Source: Picosynechococcus sp. PCC 7003 (GTDB taxonomy: Bacteria; Cyanobacteriota; Cyanobacteriia; Cyanobacteriales; MRBY01). From it: 64,000 nt of DNA. The translations under genes and the position numbers were made by a program. The stretch is taken from NCBI RefSeq assembly GCF_001693255.1, contig NZ_CP016476.1:124001-188000 (forward strand). The letters are read 5' to 3'. The number at the start of each line of letters is the position of its first letter. The stretch's first letter is position 1. Below the pieces are notes generated by a model. The model was not told the origin of the DNA. It searched no databases and saw only the letters and a program-made list of their open reading frames with translations. Below, one piece after another: positions 9,101-17,959 of the stretch.

Positions 9101-12100
9101 TCTTTCAATCTATTAGCTTCTCAAGTAAAGAGAAACACCCCTCCCACCAGGGCGAGATTGGATTGTTCACCATGTTTCCAATCTATTTGCTTCTCAGGTA
9201 AAGAGAAACTTGAAGCAACCAAGTAAGACCTAATCTGATTCCCGCTTCCTGTTTCCAATCTATTTGCTTCTCAGGTAAAGAGAAACTGTTGGCATTCGCT
9301 GCTACCGTCAATGTGACGTAAAAGCGGTTTCCAATCTATTTGCTTCTCAGGTAAAGAGAAACCTCCTGGGTGTCGCTGATCGAGAACCGGAACCTCCTGG
9401 TTTCCAATCTATTTGCTTCTCAGGTAAAGAGAAACAATTTTAACCATGTTTAACTTCAAAAATCTCTTTTCGTTTCCAATCTATTTGCTTCTCAGGTAAA
9501 GAGAAACAAACCTAGATTAGTCCGTCAATCTGTCGGTGCAGCGTTTCCAATCTATTTGCTTCTCAGGTAAAGAGAAACCACTTTACATGGTCCGCCGTGA
9601 CATTTTTCATCTTTGGGTTTCCAATCTATTTGCTTCTCAGGTAAAGAGAAACATGACCGTTTACAAACCAATTGAACTTGGAGGTTCAAAGTTTCCAATC
9701 TATTTGCTTCTCAGGTAAAGAGAAACCTTCAATAACGAAGTTGATGAGATCATCATTGAGGGGTTTCCAATCTATTTGCTTCTCAGGTAAAGAGAAACAT
9801 CGACATTGCTATATTTCCCGCCTACTGACTGGGATGGTGTTTCCAATCTATTTGCTTCTCAGGTAAAGAGAAACAGAAAAAGAAATGGAAATGGAGAAAG
9901 GGCTGCAAGGGCGTAGTTTCCAATCTATTTGCTTCTCAGGTAAAGAGAAACGTAACACACTACAAACAAACAAGGAATTAAAACAATGTTTCCAATCTAT
10001 TTGCTTCTCAGGTAAAGAGAAACAACCATGAGGATGTGAACTCTGCCCATTTCGACCACCACGTTTCCAATCTATTTGCTTCTCAGGTAAAGAGAAACCT
10101 TTTGGAGTCGCTGCGGAACTTTACCAGACATTAGGTTTCCAATCTATTTGCTTCTCAGGTAAAGAGAAACATTTAGAAAGTGATCAAATGTTCCAAATGC
10201 TGCTCATCAAAGTTTCCAATCTATTTGCTTCTCAGGTAAAGAGAAACATTAGCGTCAAGACAGTTGGAGTTTATGTTGTCGTTAGCGTTTCCAATCTATT
10301 TGCTTCTCAGGTAAAGAGAAACTGATTATCGCTGCTATTTACGACGGCAAGCGTACCGAGTTTCCAATCTATTTGCTTCTCAGGTAAAGAGAAACAGAGG
10401 GGTTAACCTTTAAGACTATCATTGTCAACAGCGTTTCCAATCTATTTGCTTCTCAGGTAAAGAGAAACTCTGGTCATAAAATCTCTCTCTATGGGGAGAA
10501 TCAGGTTTCCAATCTATTTGCTTCTCAGGTAAAGAGAAACTTGGAGGGCTTATTAATTAACCGTCTCGAAGAGGTACATCAGTTTCCAATCTATTTGCTT
10601 CTCAGGTAAAGAGAAACAAGGTTCACAAGGCTTCATTCCACAAACACTTGTGGAGTTTCCAATCTATTTGCTTCTCAGGTAAAGAGAAACCACGAAGCTG
10701 CTGCTCCTGACGGACAAGGTCAAGGAGGGTTTCCAATCTATTTGCTTCTCAGGTAAAGAGAAACGAGGTGTCTTATGAAGCCAGTTGGAAAGAAGAAGAG
10801 AGCGAGTTTCCAATCTATTTGCTTCTCAGGTAAAGAGAAACAGATGATGGAGGACATCATGACTAAAGCGGCTGAACAGTTTCCAATCTATTTGCTTCTC
10901 AGGTAAAGAGAAACAGAAGCAGGGTCGTACCATCCGCTCCGAAGCGGCAAAAGCGTTTCCAATCTATTTGCTTCTCAGGTAAAGAGAAACTCAAACCAGA
11001 GGGGATGTTTGATGTCACGGTGCAATTTGTTTCCAATCTATTTGCTTCTCAGGTAAAGAGAAACGTGACCGGAGTATATGTACCCTCCCTTCTCTTCAGT
11101 TTCCAATCTATTTGCTTCTCAGGTAAAGAGAAACCTGATGCTTTCCTGCAGTTACTGCTGGTCTTACGCACTGTTTCCAATCTATTTGCTTCTCAGGTAA
11201 AGAGAAACGTCGAACTGATCCAACTTCTTCAGCACAATAGAGTGGTTTCCAATCTATTTGCTTCTCAGGTAAAGAGAAACCCTCTTTCTGTAGCTTCACT
11301 AACAAACTGGGTTGAACACCAGTTTCCAATCTATTTGCTTCTCAGGTAAAGAGAAACTCGCTATGACTGGGCCATGGGAATGCTCAATATTGCCATGGAC
11401 ACCCTGGTTTCCAATCTATTTGCTTCTCAGGTAAAGAGAAACGCAAGACACCTTGGAGTGCTGGAAGTGGTTGCGTAACAGTTTCCAATCTATTTGCTTC
11501 TCAGGTAAAGAGAAACTAATCGACCTTTAAAGATGTCATACAGCTTAGACCAGTTTCCAATCTATTTGCTTCTCAGGTAAAGAGAAACTTTGGAGGGGAA
11601 ACCTCGAGTACGGGATCTCTTCCAATGTTTCCAATCTATTTGCTTCTCAGGTAAAGAGAAACTGTAAACAAGATTAGCGGTACTCCTACAAAAAGGGCTG
11701 TGTTTCCAATCTATTTGCTTCTCAGGTAAAGAGAAACCGTCAACGCCAAAGCTCGCAAGCAATGGCGCAAGGGCGTTTCCAATCTATTTGCTTCTCAGGT
11801 AAAGAGAAACCAACTTGCCAGATTGAGATTTGAGAGCCTGTGCTTCCTCCAGGTTTCCAATCTATTTGCTTCTCAGGTAAAGAGAAACGCCTTCACAATA
11901 TAGGGCGACTTGCCGAAGAAGAGTATGGTTTCCAATCTATTTGCTTCTCAGGTAAAGAGAAACGAAGGACTTTGACAAAACCCTTCGTACTGATGAAGGG
12001 TTGTTTCCAATCTATTTGCTTCTCAGGTAAAGAGAAACTCAAGGAGTTAGCCGTTTCCCGGAAACGGGTGCAGGATGCTATGGTTTCCAATCTATTTGCT

Positions 12101-13011
12101 TCTCAGGTAAAGAGAAACATGAGATCTTTAAGCGATAATTGAAGAAGGCTGTGTCAGCGTTTCCAATCTATTTGCTTCTCAGGTAAAGAGAAACGAGATG
12201 TTAGAAGCAGCAACCGAGGACATGGAGTCTGGTTTCCAATCTATTTGCTTCTCAGGTAAAGAGAAACTCGGTGAGTGTAGCGTTCAAAAGATTCAGTGTG
12301 GGGATGTTTCCAATCTATTTGCTTCTCAGGTAAAGAGAAACGGCCGCTAAGAACGCATCTGAGCTTAAAACCTTGGAAAAGTTTCCAATCTATTTGCTTC
12401 TCAGGTAAAGAGAAACAAGTTGCGCGACAACCCCAACGTCATTGCCTATATCGTTTCCAATCTATTTGCTTCTCAGGTAAAGAGAAACGCCTGGGTATTT
12501 TGTCATGACTGTTTACCAAGATGCAATGTTTCCAATCTATTTGCTTCTCAGGTAAAGAGAAACCTAAGCTGCTTGCTCTGGCAACCAAGTGGGCTAAGTC
12601 CCACAAGTTTCCAATCTATTTGCTTCTCAGGTAAAGAGAAACGGGGGAATCAGGTTATTTACGACGGCGTTTCTTCATGGTGTTTCCAATCTATTTGCTT
12701 CTCAGGTAAAGAGAAACTTGTCTACGATGACCCGGAAGACCCTATCGAGGAGGATGGTTTCCAATCTATTTGCTTCTCAGGTAAAGAGAAACTTGTTTAT
12801 AGTGGGTTTAATAATATGTTCGGTTTTAGTTTCCAATCTATTTGCTTCTCAGGTAAAGAGAAACCCCTTTTTTTAGGAGCATCGCTAATTTGTATACTTT
12901 AAGTTTCCAATCTATTTGCTTCTCAGGTAAAGAGAAACACCTCATGGAACAGACTGAGGATATGGAGTCCGTCAGGTTTCCAATCTATTTGCTTCTCAGG
13001 TAAAGAGAAAC
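9101..13011 (-). CRISPR. CRISPR array, 53 repeats of 36 bp, 52 spacers
   Basis: On the plus strand the repeat begins GTTTCCAATCTATTTG and ends AGGTAAAGAGAAAC, 36 bp in all. I count 52 essentially identical copies plus one degenerate copy at 9101-9136 with five changes. Spacers run 34-49 nt, mostly 36-41. The degenerate repeat marks the leader-distal end, and cas2-cas1 lie beyond the other end, so transcription is inferred to be on the minus strand. The crRNA-sense repeat then ends GATTGGAAAC, resembling type III 5' handles, and can form a TTCTC/GAGAA hairpin. The array most likely serves the Cmr complex at 1-5919. Frames running through the array that encode repeated peptides are artefacts. 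Confidence 0.98.
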
Positions 13012-13188
13012 GCTGGTCTTTCAAAAGCTTGTTCGGAGAGAACTCCAGCAAGCATTTGCGACCGATAGCAAAATCTTACCAGACTCTAAGGAAAAAACCC
13101 AATCAAAAATCCCTGAAAACCTTTCTAGACAAGCAGTCGAGCAATAGAACACAGTTGGTACCCTTTCAGCCATTTCCCACATTGGTCG
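13012..13188 (-). promoter_or_regulatory. putative CRISPR leader
   Basis: The 177 bp between the last intact repeat and the cas2 stop hold no credible ORF. Given the degenerate repeat at the far end, this segment should contain the array promoter and the integration-directing leader, read on the minus strand. I could not fix the promoter boxes. Confidence 0.6.
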
Positions 13189-13470
13189 CTAAATAATCGT
13201 TGAAGAAGGCGGACAAGTTAGAGGAGGAGATCCCCAAACTTCTACCTGAGACAAAGTATGACCGGAAACCGGATAAAACCGTAAACTGTCCCCCTTATCC
13301 TCCTTGTAGTGACGCAAAAGCCGCTTTTTCAACTCCTTGTACTTTTTGGGAGAGAGATGACATTCAAAAACAGAATATTGCACCCGCACCCCGTAGCCCT
13401 CCAGCAGATCCGCGATCTTTTTGCGCCGTTTGTTATCACAAATGTCATAGGCCACCAGATAAAACATCAA
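13189..13470 (-). CDS. cas2: Cas2, spacer-integration subunit
   Basis: The 93 aa product starts MMFYLVAYDICDNKRRKK, the ferredoxin-like first strand with the conserved aspartate (D9), followed by GVRVQYSVFECHLS, the second typical Cas2 stretch. Length matches the family (80-110 aa). Cas2 forms the dimer that bridges two Cas1 dimers during spacer integration. Its start overlaps the end of cas1 by four bases (13467-13470), so the pair is co-translated, and its stop lies 177 bp from the array. Confidence 0.96.
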   Translation of the reverse strand: MMFYLVAYDICDNKRRKKIADLLEGYGVRVQYSVFECHLSPKKYKELKKRLLRHYKEDKGDSLRFYPVSGHTLSQVEVWGSPPLTCPPSSTII

Positions 13471-14453
13471 CGAATTTCGTAGGGTGCATAGCCCAACACC
13501 GGACGATAAACAAAATTTTGGAACGCACGGACTTGTCGCGTCAACAGATGCCAGCGCGGTTCCTGACGATCCTCGATGGAAATAGTCGTTTCCATCTGCT
13601 GCACAAAAGCCGACAGATAAACCTTGCGTCCCCCTTGATTTAGAAAACAGCCCCCATCCCGATAGATAAAATGATCTGGCTTGATGATGTTTTTATTCAC
13701 GAGATACAAAACCAAACTATCCACAATAGGGGCGCGAAACTCTTCGATTAGATCCGAAACTAAAGCCCCGTGACGCTCTGAACCCTGGTGCAAACAACCC
13801 TGATAGGGATCAAGACCCCGAATTTCGATCAGACTAAACAGATGGTTCCACAACACCTGATAACCAAAACTGAGCAGCGCATTTACCGGATTCAACGGTG
13901 GCCGTCGCGATCGCCCCATAAAAGGAAACTGATCATTGCGTAGACAATAACTCAGGCCATTAAAATAACTGGCGGCGGCGGCCCCTTCTAGCCCCATAAT
14001 TCGTTCCACAGAATCAGCGACGGAAATCTGTTGACGCAGATACCCCAAACTTTCGATGGCAAAGGCGACCGGTTCTAGGGGCCGTTTACGCTGCTGCCGC
14101 TGGAGGAGCACCCGACTATTCTGAAGCTTCGCCCCGGCGATCGCCCGGGCCACCGTTAACTTATCCACTGTCGATAACGCTTGCTGATACCGAGATAAAT
14201 GGCGATAACCCCGCTCCAGAGCCATAATGCGCCCATAACAAAAACCCATCCGCGAGAGAAAAATAATCGGAATATCCCGCCAAAGACAAGCCCGAATCGC
14301 CTGGGTGGAGAGTTGTGACTGCCCAAAAATGAGCACCTGCTCCAGGTGGGGCAACTGTATTTCCGTGAGACAAGCCTGCTGACGCCAAACCCCTAAATAT
14401 TCCTGTCGTAACCGCAGATAACAACCCTGCTCCGACACATAGAGGGTTCTCAT
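13467..14453 (-). CDS. cas1: Cas1, spacer integrase
   Basis: The 328 aa protein has the Cas1 two-domain layout: a beta-rich N-terminal part (MRTLYVSEQGCYLRLR) and a helical catalytic part with MGLEGAAAASYF (E156), LDPYQGCLHQGSERHG (H222) and VSDLIEEFRAP (D234). These are the three metal-ligand positions of the family. No reverse transcriptase or other fusion is present. It is translated after the small membrane protein gene at 14450-14746 with a four-base overlap and before cas2 with another four-base overlap. It should integrate new spacers at the leader end of the array directly downstream. Confidence 0.97.
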   Translation of the reverse strand: MRTLYVSEQGCYLRLRQEYLGVWRQQACLTEIQLPHLEQVLIFGQSQLSTQAIRACLWRDIPIIFLSRMGFCYGRIMALERGYRHLSRYQQALSTVDKLTVARAIAGAKLQNSRVLLQRQQRKRPLEPVAFAIESLGYLRQQISVADSVERIMGLEGAAAASYFNGLSYCLRNDQFPFMGRSRRPPLNPVNALLSFGYQVLWNHLFSLIEIRGLDPYQGCLHQGSERHGALVSDLIEEFRAPIVDSLVLYLVNKNIIKPDHFIYRDGGCFLNQGGRKVYLSAFVQQMETTISIEDRQEPRWHLLTRQVRAFQNFVYRPVLGYAPYEIR

Positions 14454-14746
14454 CGGTCTTGGCGATCGCCGTAGGGATAAATATCCTTTTGGCGGGAAGT
14501 TTGGGTCAGATCACCGCGACGAGTGGCCCCCAAAGATTGCGGTGGTGTCGCGCCCCCCAATAGCCAAGCACTGACAAGATCCATCGCACTACAAACAAAA
14601 AATGTCGAAAGTCCCACGAGGATCGTATTCATGATCACTGCCGCTAAACCCAGAGGCGCAATCAAAAGGATCACCAGGGTAATGGCACCATTAATGAGGG
14701 CCGCCGCCAAATTCCGAACAACAATACCGCGTGAAGAAAGATACAT
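14450..14746 (-). CDS. small two-helix membrane protein coupled to cas1
   Basis: The 98 aa product starts MYLSSRGIVVRNLAAALING. It has two hydrophobic segments at about residues 13-40 and 43-65, then a polar basic tail (SLGATRRGDLTQTSRQKD). The ATG at 14746 has GGAG ten bases upstream; a TTG frame start at 14761 is less likely. The stop overlaps the cas1 start by four bases, so it leads a three-gene operon with cas1 and cas2. I do not recognise the family. Its position suggests a membrane link for adaptation or signalling, but this is inference. Confidence 0.75.
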   Translation of the reverse strand: MYLSSRGIVVRNLAAALINGAITLVILLIAPLGLAAVIMNTILVGLSTFFVCSAMDLVSAWLLGGATPPQSLGATRRGDLTQTSRQKDIYPYGDRQDR

Positions 14747-14763
14747 CGCTTCAAACTCCAAAC

Positions 14764-14903
14764 TAAGAGCTGATTGGTCAAGCCCCCCGGCCCCTAGACT
14801 GGGGGAGATTTTCGGTCATCAAAGCCCCCCATTTTCCGGAGGTTTAGTAAGGAGATTGAGGGGGCAAATTAAGAAAATCATTTGCTTTATAAATGGCCTC
14901 TTA
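14764..14903. mobile_element. MITE-like element, copy 2, in front of the cas1 operon
   Basis: About 140 bp bounded by TAAGAGCTGATTGGTCAAG and an inverted partner ending TAAATGGCCTCTTA. The inside includes CTGGGGGAGATTTTCGGTCA and TTTAGTAAGGAGATTGAGGG, shared with other copies. It starts 18 bp upstream of the ATG of the membrane protein gene and lies between that operon and the divergent WYL regulator, so any operon promoter must be inside or beyond it. Confidence 0.7.
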
Positions 14904-14982
14904 CTACAGACAAACCCTATTGAATCAAATGTCACCAAGCATAATCACGAAAAAGACAATATCGTTGAACAGAACTTTTTAC

Positions 14983-14997
14983 TTGATTAAAAATCAA
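14983..14997. promoter_or_regulatory. inverted repeat upstream of the WYL regulator
   Basis: TTGATT-AAA-AATCAA is a perfect 6+6 palindrome 72 bp upstream of the regulator start, in the intergenic region shared with the cas1 operon. It could be an operator; nothing else supports this. Confidence 0.3.
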
Positions 14998-15069
14998 TAG
15001 AAGCAATGCTGCAATAGTTTCTTTTGGTAGACAATAAAAGAGATAGTGGGTTAGCCCTGGGTCAAGATC

Positions 15070-16254
15070 ATGCCAAAAGTGTCCACAACCCATCCTTACT
15101 CTGACCAAAAAAGTTTCGAGCGCCTACTCGTTTTAATCACGGCCTTAGTCCGTTTTCCGGGGGTGGGGTGTCCGGATGTTGATGGCATGGGTCATCGGGC
15201 AGGGCACCACAATGCCTTAGCTGCTGTGCAAGAAAAATGGCAGGCGATCGCCCGCGAATTAAACATTGACTTTAAACCAAATTATCCTTCCCTAGCGACT
15301 ATCCGTAAGGACTTTAGCTTTTTACGCACCTATGGCATTCTCGAAAATCGGATGTATCGCTGGGGCTACTACCTAGGGACGGGGGTCTTTAGCGCTGCGG
15401 ATCTGCAACTGGCTCTCAATGGTATGGCGGCGATCGCCCACGATTTGGGAGATTTTCGCTACCGTCAAGCCTTAGAAAAGATCCAACGTTATCTGCGGGG
15501 CTTTGATTTTAAAGACCTAGACCCCACCTACCCCATCCGCCAAAACCGCAATCATCCCGTTAATCAGACCGACCCAGAACTGATGATGGCCCAGGGTGAA
15601 TATCGACACACGCTCTTTCATCATCTACCAGACCTTGAAGCCGCAATCTGGAAAGGACAAAAAATTGAAATTAGTCGCCATAGCTCCCCCTACACAGAAA
15701 AATATCTGGGATTACAGCAGGTCTGGCCCCTGCAACTGATTTTTTATCATGTCGCTTGGTATCTCCTCTACGAAGACTGTCAAACCGGATGTCTGGTGGT
15801 TGGTCGCCTCAATCGGTTTGCGGAACATTTCAGAATTATTGATCCCCAGGGGCGGGGCTTAGACAAACAGCGGGAACGATTGGCGATCGCCCATCAACTC
15901 CTAGAACAGGGATGGGGTCTCCGATTAGGGACAGCAGAAGAGCAACAGGCTGAACTGCGAGGCACCACTGAGTTGATTCCCATTAAAGTACGCTTTTTTG
16001 ATGGCGCTGCCATGATCGCCCTCGAAGCAGAACAGCGACACCCCAGCCAACAGATCCGCAAAGGCCCAAAAGCATCTAGGGGTTATCAACCTAAATATAT
16101 TGACTACTCAGTGACATTACCCCGGCGATCGCTGCCTGAATTCATGCGTTGGTTGATGAGATACGGTGAGAATGCCCAAATCTTAGCACCTGATTTTTTA
16201 ATCAAACAACACCAGCAAATCGCCCAGCAGCTCCTCCAACGCTATACTTCCTAG
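15070..16254 (+). CDS. WYL-domain transcriptional regulator next to the cas genes
   Basis: The 394 aa protein has an N-terminal helix-turn-helix-like region (about residues 10-110, SYPSLATIRKD-type) and a WYL domain with LIFYHVAWYLLYED and LNRFAEHFRIID. Cyanobacterial CRISPR loci often carry such regulators; Sll7009 on the Synechocystis plasmid pSYSA represses a type I-D array. WYL domains are thought to sense nucleotide ligands. The gene is divergent from the membrane protein-cas1-cas2 operon, with a MITE between them. Control of cas genes or array is inferred from that arrangement. The ATG at 15070 begins MPKVSTTHPYSDQKSF. Confidence 0.88.
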   Translation: MPKVSTTHPYSDQKSFERLLVLITALVRFPGVGCPDVDGMGHRAGHHNALAAVQEKWQAIARELNIDFKPNYPSLATIRKDFSFLRTYGILENRMYRWGYYLGTGVFSAADLQLALNGMAAIAHDLGDFRYRQALEKIQRYLRGFDFKDLDPTYPIRQNRNHPVNQTDPELMMAQGEYRHTLFHHLPDLEAAIWKGQKIEISRHSSPYTEKYLGLQQVWPLQLIFYHVAWYLLYEDCQTGCLVVGRLNRFAEHFRIIDPQGRGLDKQRERLAIAHQLLEQGWGLRLGTAEEQQAELRGTTELIPIKVRFFDGAAMIALEAEQRHPSQQIRKGPKASRGYQPKYIDYSVTLPRRSLPEFMRWLMRYGENAQILAPDFLIKQHQQIAQQLLQRYTS

Positions 16255-16591
16255 CCATTGGCTCTGCTTTGTCAGGAGTTTTGTATAGTTTTATTAAATT
16301 ACTGCCGCTTCAATGCCTTGAACCAAATGCTGCCAGAATACGCGGCTTTTCGTCACAGTCAAGCGGCAACGCTAGGTTAGCTGATATAGATCTCCCCTAA
16401 GGGGCTTTCCCTTTCCTGGAGAAGATCCTGTAGAATTAGAGAAATTTAAAAAAGATGAGGGTCAGCGGAAAAGCCCAAAAGCTAGAATTCCACCAACCCA
16501 CCAAAGAACTTTTTTGCAGGGGTTCTTGATGGGTATATTCTAGCAGCTTTTTTGCTGATTCTCCAACCCCCCCATCTGGAGAATAAAAAAA
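16255..16591. other. intergenic region with a long imperfect hairpin
   Basis: No ORF is credible in these 337 bp. At 16477-16550 the left arm AAAAGCTAGAAT...ACCCACCAAAGAAC pairs with GTTCTTGATGGGTATATTCTAGC...GCTTTT, with bulges. The hairpin ends about 40 bp upstream of the next start codon. It could be an attenuator or a degraded small repeat. Confidence 0.55.
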
Positions 16592-17833
16592 ATGACTGCT
16601 TTTGCCATGATTACCGCCGATAGTGACTACCTCCTCAACCAAGTCAGTCGCTGCGCCGCCACCCTCTACAACTGGCTTCTACGCAAACGCCCCGCCGGTA
16701 CAACCTTTGAAGCAGACCTCGATATTTTCCGTCACTGGACAGGTACCTTCCGCAGTCAACCCTATTGCTTTAAGTGGATCCGCCAGGCCATTACCGAACT
16801 CGCAGACATTGGTCTCGTCGATATTCAGCGCCAGTACAACAGCAAAATCTACAAACTCGCCGCCTATCGTCCCGGGAATAAAACTTCCCAAACCGAGAAC
16901 AAAACTTCCCAGTTTGGGAATAAAACTTCCCAAAAACGCGCCTCAAACCCTGATGCTGCCGTACCTTCTTATATAGATACTAAAGATTCAACAGATCAAG
17001 CCTGTTCTGCTGTTCAATTAAAATTTTCTTTTTTGGATTCTCAAGTGACTGAGGTACTGGAACAGGAAAATCAATCTAGCCAAGGAGAAAATGTTAAAAA
17101 CCATAAAGCTGAAAATGCAGTCACTGGTGAAACTCACAAATTAGACCAAGAGAAAAAAAAAGCGGCGGGCCAAAGTGTAGAATTAACAAGAAAGATTGAT
17201 GGGGATGATAGTGGGCTGGTGGCTGAGAAACCGCTGGTTATCGGGCCTAGGGAGCAAGAAGGGCGTCAATCAACTTCTAATTCTGGGGAAAGGGTTGAGT
17301 TTTCAACGGAATCAACGGAATTGAGGCAAAAAGAGAAAGAAAAAGATAAGCGATCGCCGGTTCGGGAAGTTGGGAACGATACAACTGAGGCCATTGAAGA
17401 AAAACAGCAAACGGAAAAAGCGGAGCAAGTGGATGTTGTGGTGAATTCCCAAGCCAAGGCTCATTTGGAACGGCTTGATGAGCTAGGGATTGTGCTGAAT
17501 CCTGCTCTGGTGCGGTTAGTGAAGACAACGGCAGCAGAAATCATCGAAGGGGCGATCGCCGCCTATCAGCGGTATCGGCGTGACCACTATGTGAAAAATC
17601 CAGCGGGCTTTTTTGTCTATGCGGTGAGAAATGCGGTGGCGAATAATCACACCAGTGAAAAGGCCAACTTCTTCTATTGGTTTGAGGCGATGAAGAAATT
17701 GGGGCGTTTGGGCTATTACGAAGAGGTGGATGGGGATTATCTGGTGCGGGATGGTATTCATCTGGTGTCCTGGCAGGTACTAGTGGAACGGGGCTGGACC
17801 TGTGAGTATTTGCAGAAACGACTACGGGGCTAA
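16592..17833 (+). CDS. hypothetical protein, possible winged-helix N-terminus and low-complexity middle
   Basis: The 413 aa product begins MTAFAMITADSDYLLNQVSR. Residues about 10-100 look like a DNA-binding winged helix (CFKWIRQAITELADIGLVDI). A short repeat (GNKTSQTENKTSQFGNKTSQ) and a long charged low-complexity linker (about 130-290) follow. The C-terminal part contains VKNPAGFFVYAVRNAVANN, reminiscent of helical replication-organiser proteins. The layout resembles replication-initiation-like proteins of plasmids or phages, but I cannot assign a family. GGAG lies a short way upstream of the ATG. A second open frame overlaps the end (see findings). Confidence 0.7.
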   Translation: MTAFAMITADSDYLLNQVSRCAATLYNWLLRKRPAGTTFEADLDIFRHWTGTFRSQPYCFKWIRQAITELADIGLVDIQRQYNSKIYKLAAYRPGNKTSQTENKTSQFGNKTSQKRASNPDAAVPSYIDTKDSTDQACSAVQLKFSFLDSQVTEVLEQENQSSQGENVKNHKAENAVTGETHKLDQEKKKAAGQSVELTRKIDGDDSGLVAEKPLVIGPREQEGRQSTSNSGERVEFSTESTELRQKEKEKDKRSPVREVGNDTTEAIEEKQQTEKAEQVDVVVNSQAKAHLERLDELGIVLNPALVRLVKTTAAEIIEGAIAAYQRYRRDHYVKNPAGFFVYAVRNAVANNHTSEKANFFYWFEAMKKLGRLGYYEEVDGDYLVRDGIHLVSWQVLVERGWTCEYLQKRLRG

Positions 17834-17959
17834 CCCTTTTAACATCAGGTGATTTGGCTTTAGAACTCGCTTTGAAGACAGATCTAGATTTTCAGCTGAA
17901 AATTGATGTACGGAAAAAAATTAAAGTGCCCTTTGATCAAAAATAGCTAATCAAAAACG

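Noticed and set aside
9536-12902. Several open frames across the CRISPR array encoding repeated FQSICFSGKEK or VSNLFASQVKRN peptides
   Set aside because: The peptides are translations of the 36 bp repeat; frames end at random in spacers and lack ribosome-binding sites.
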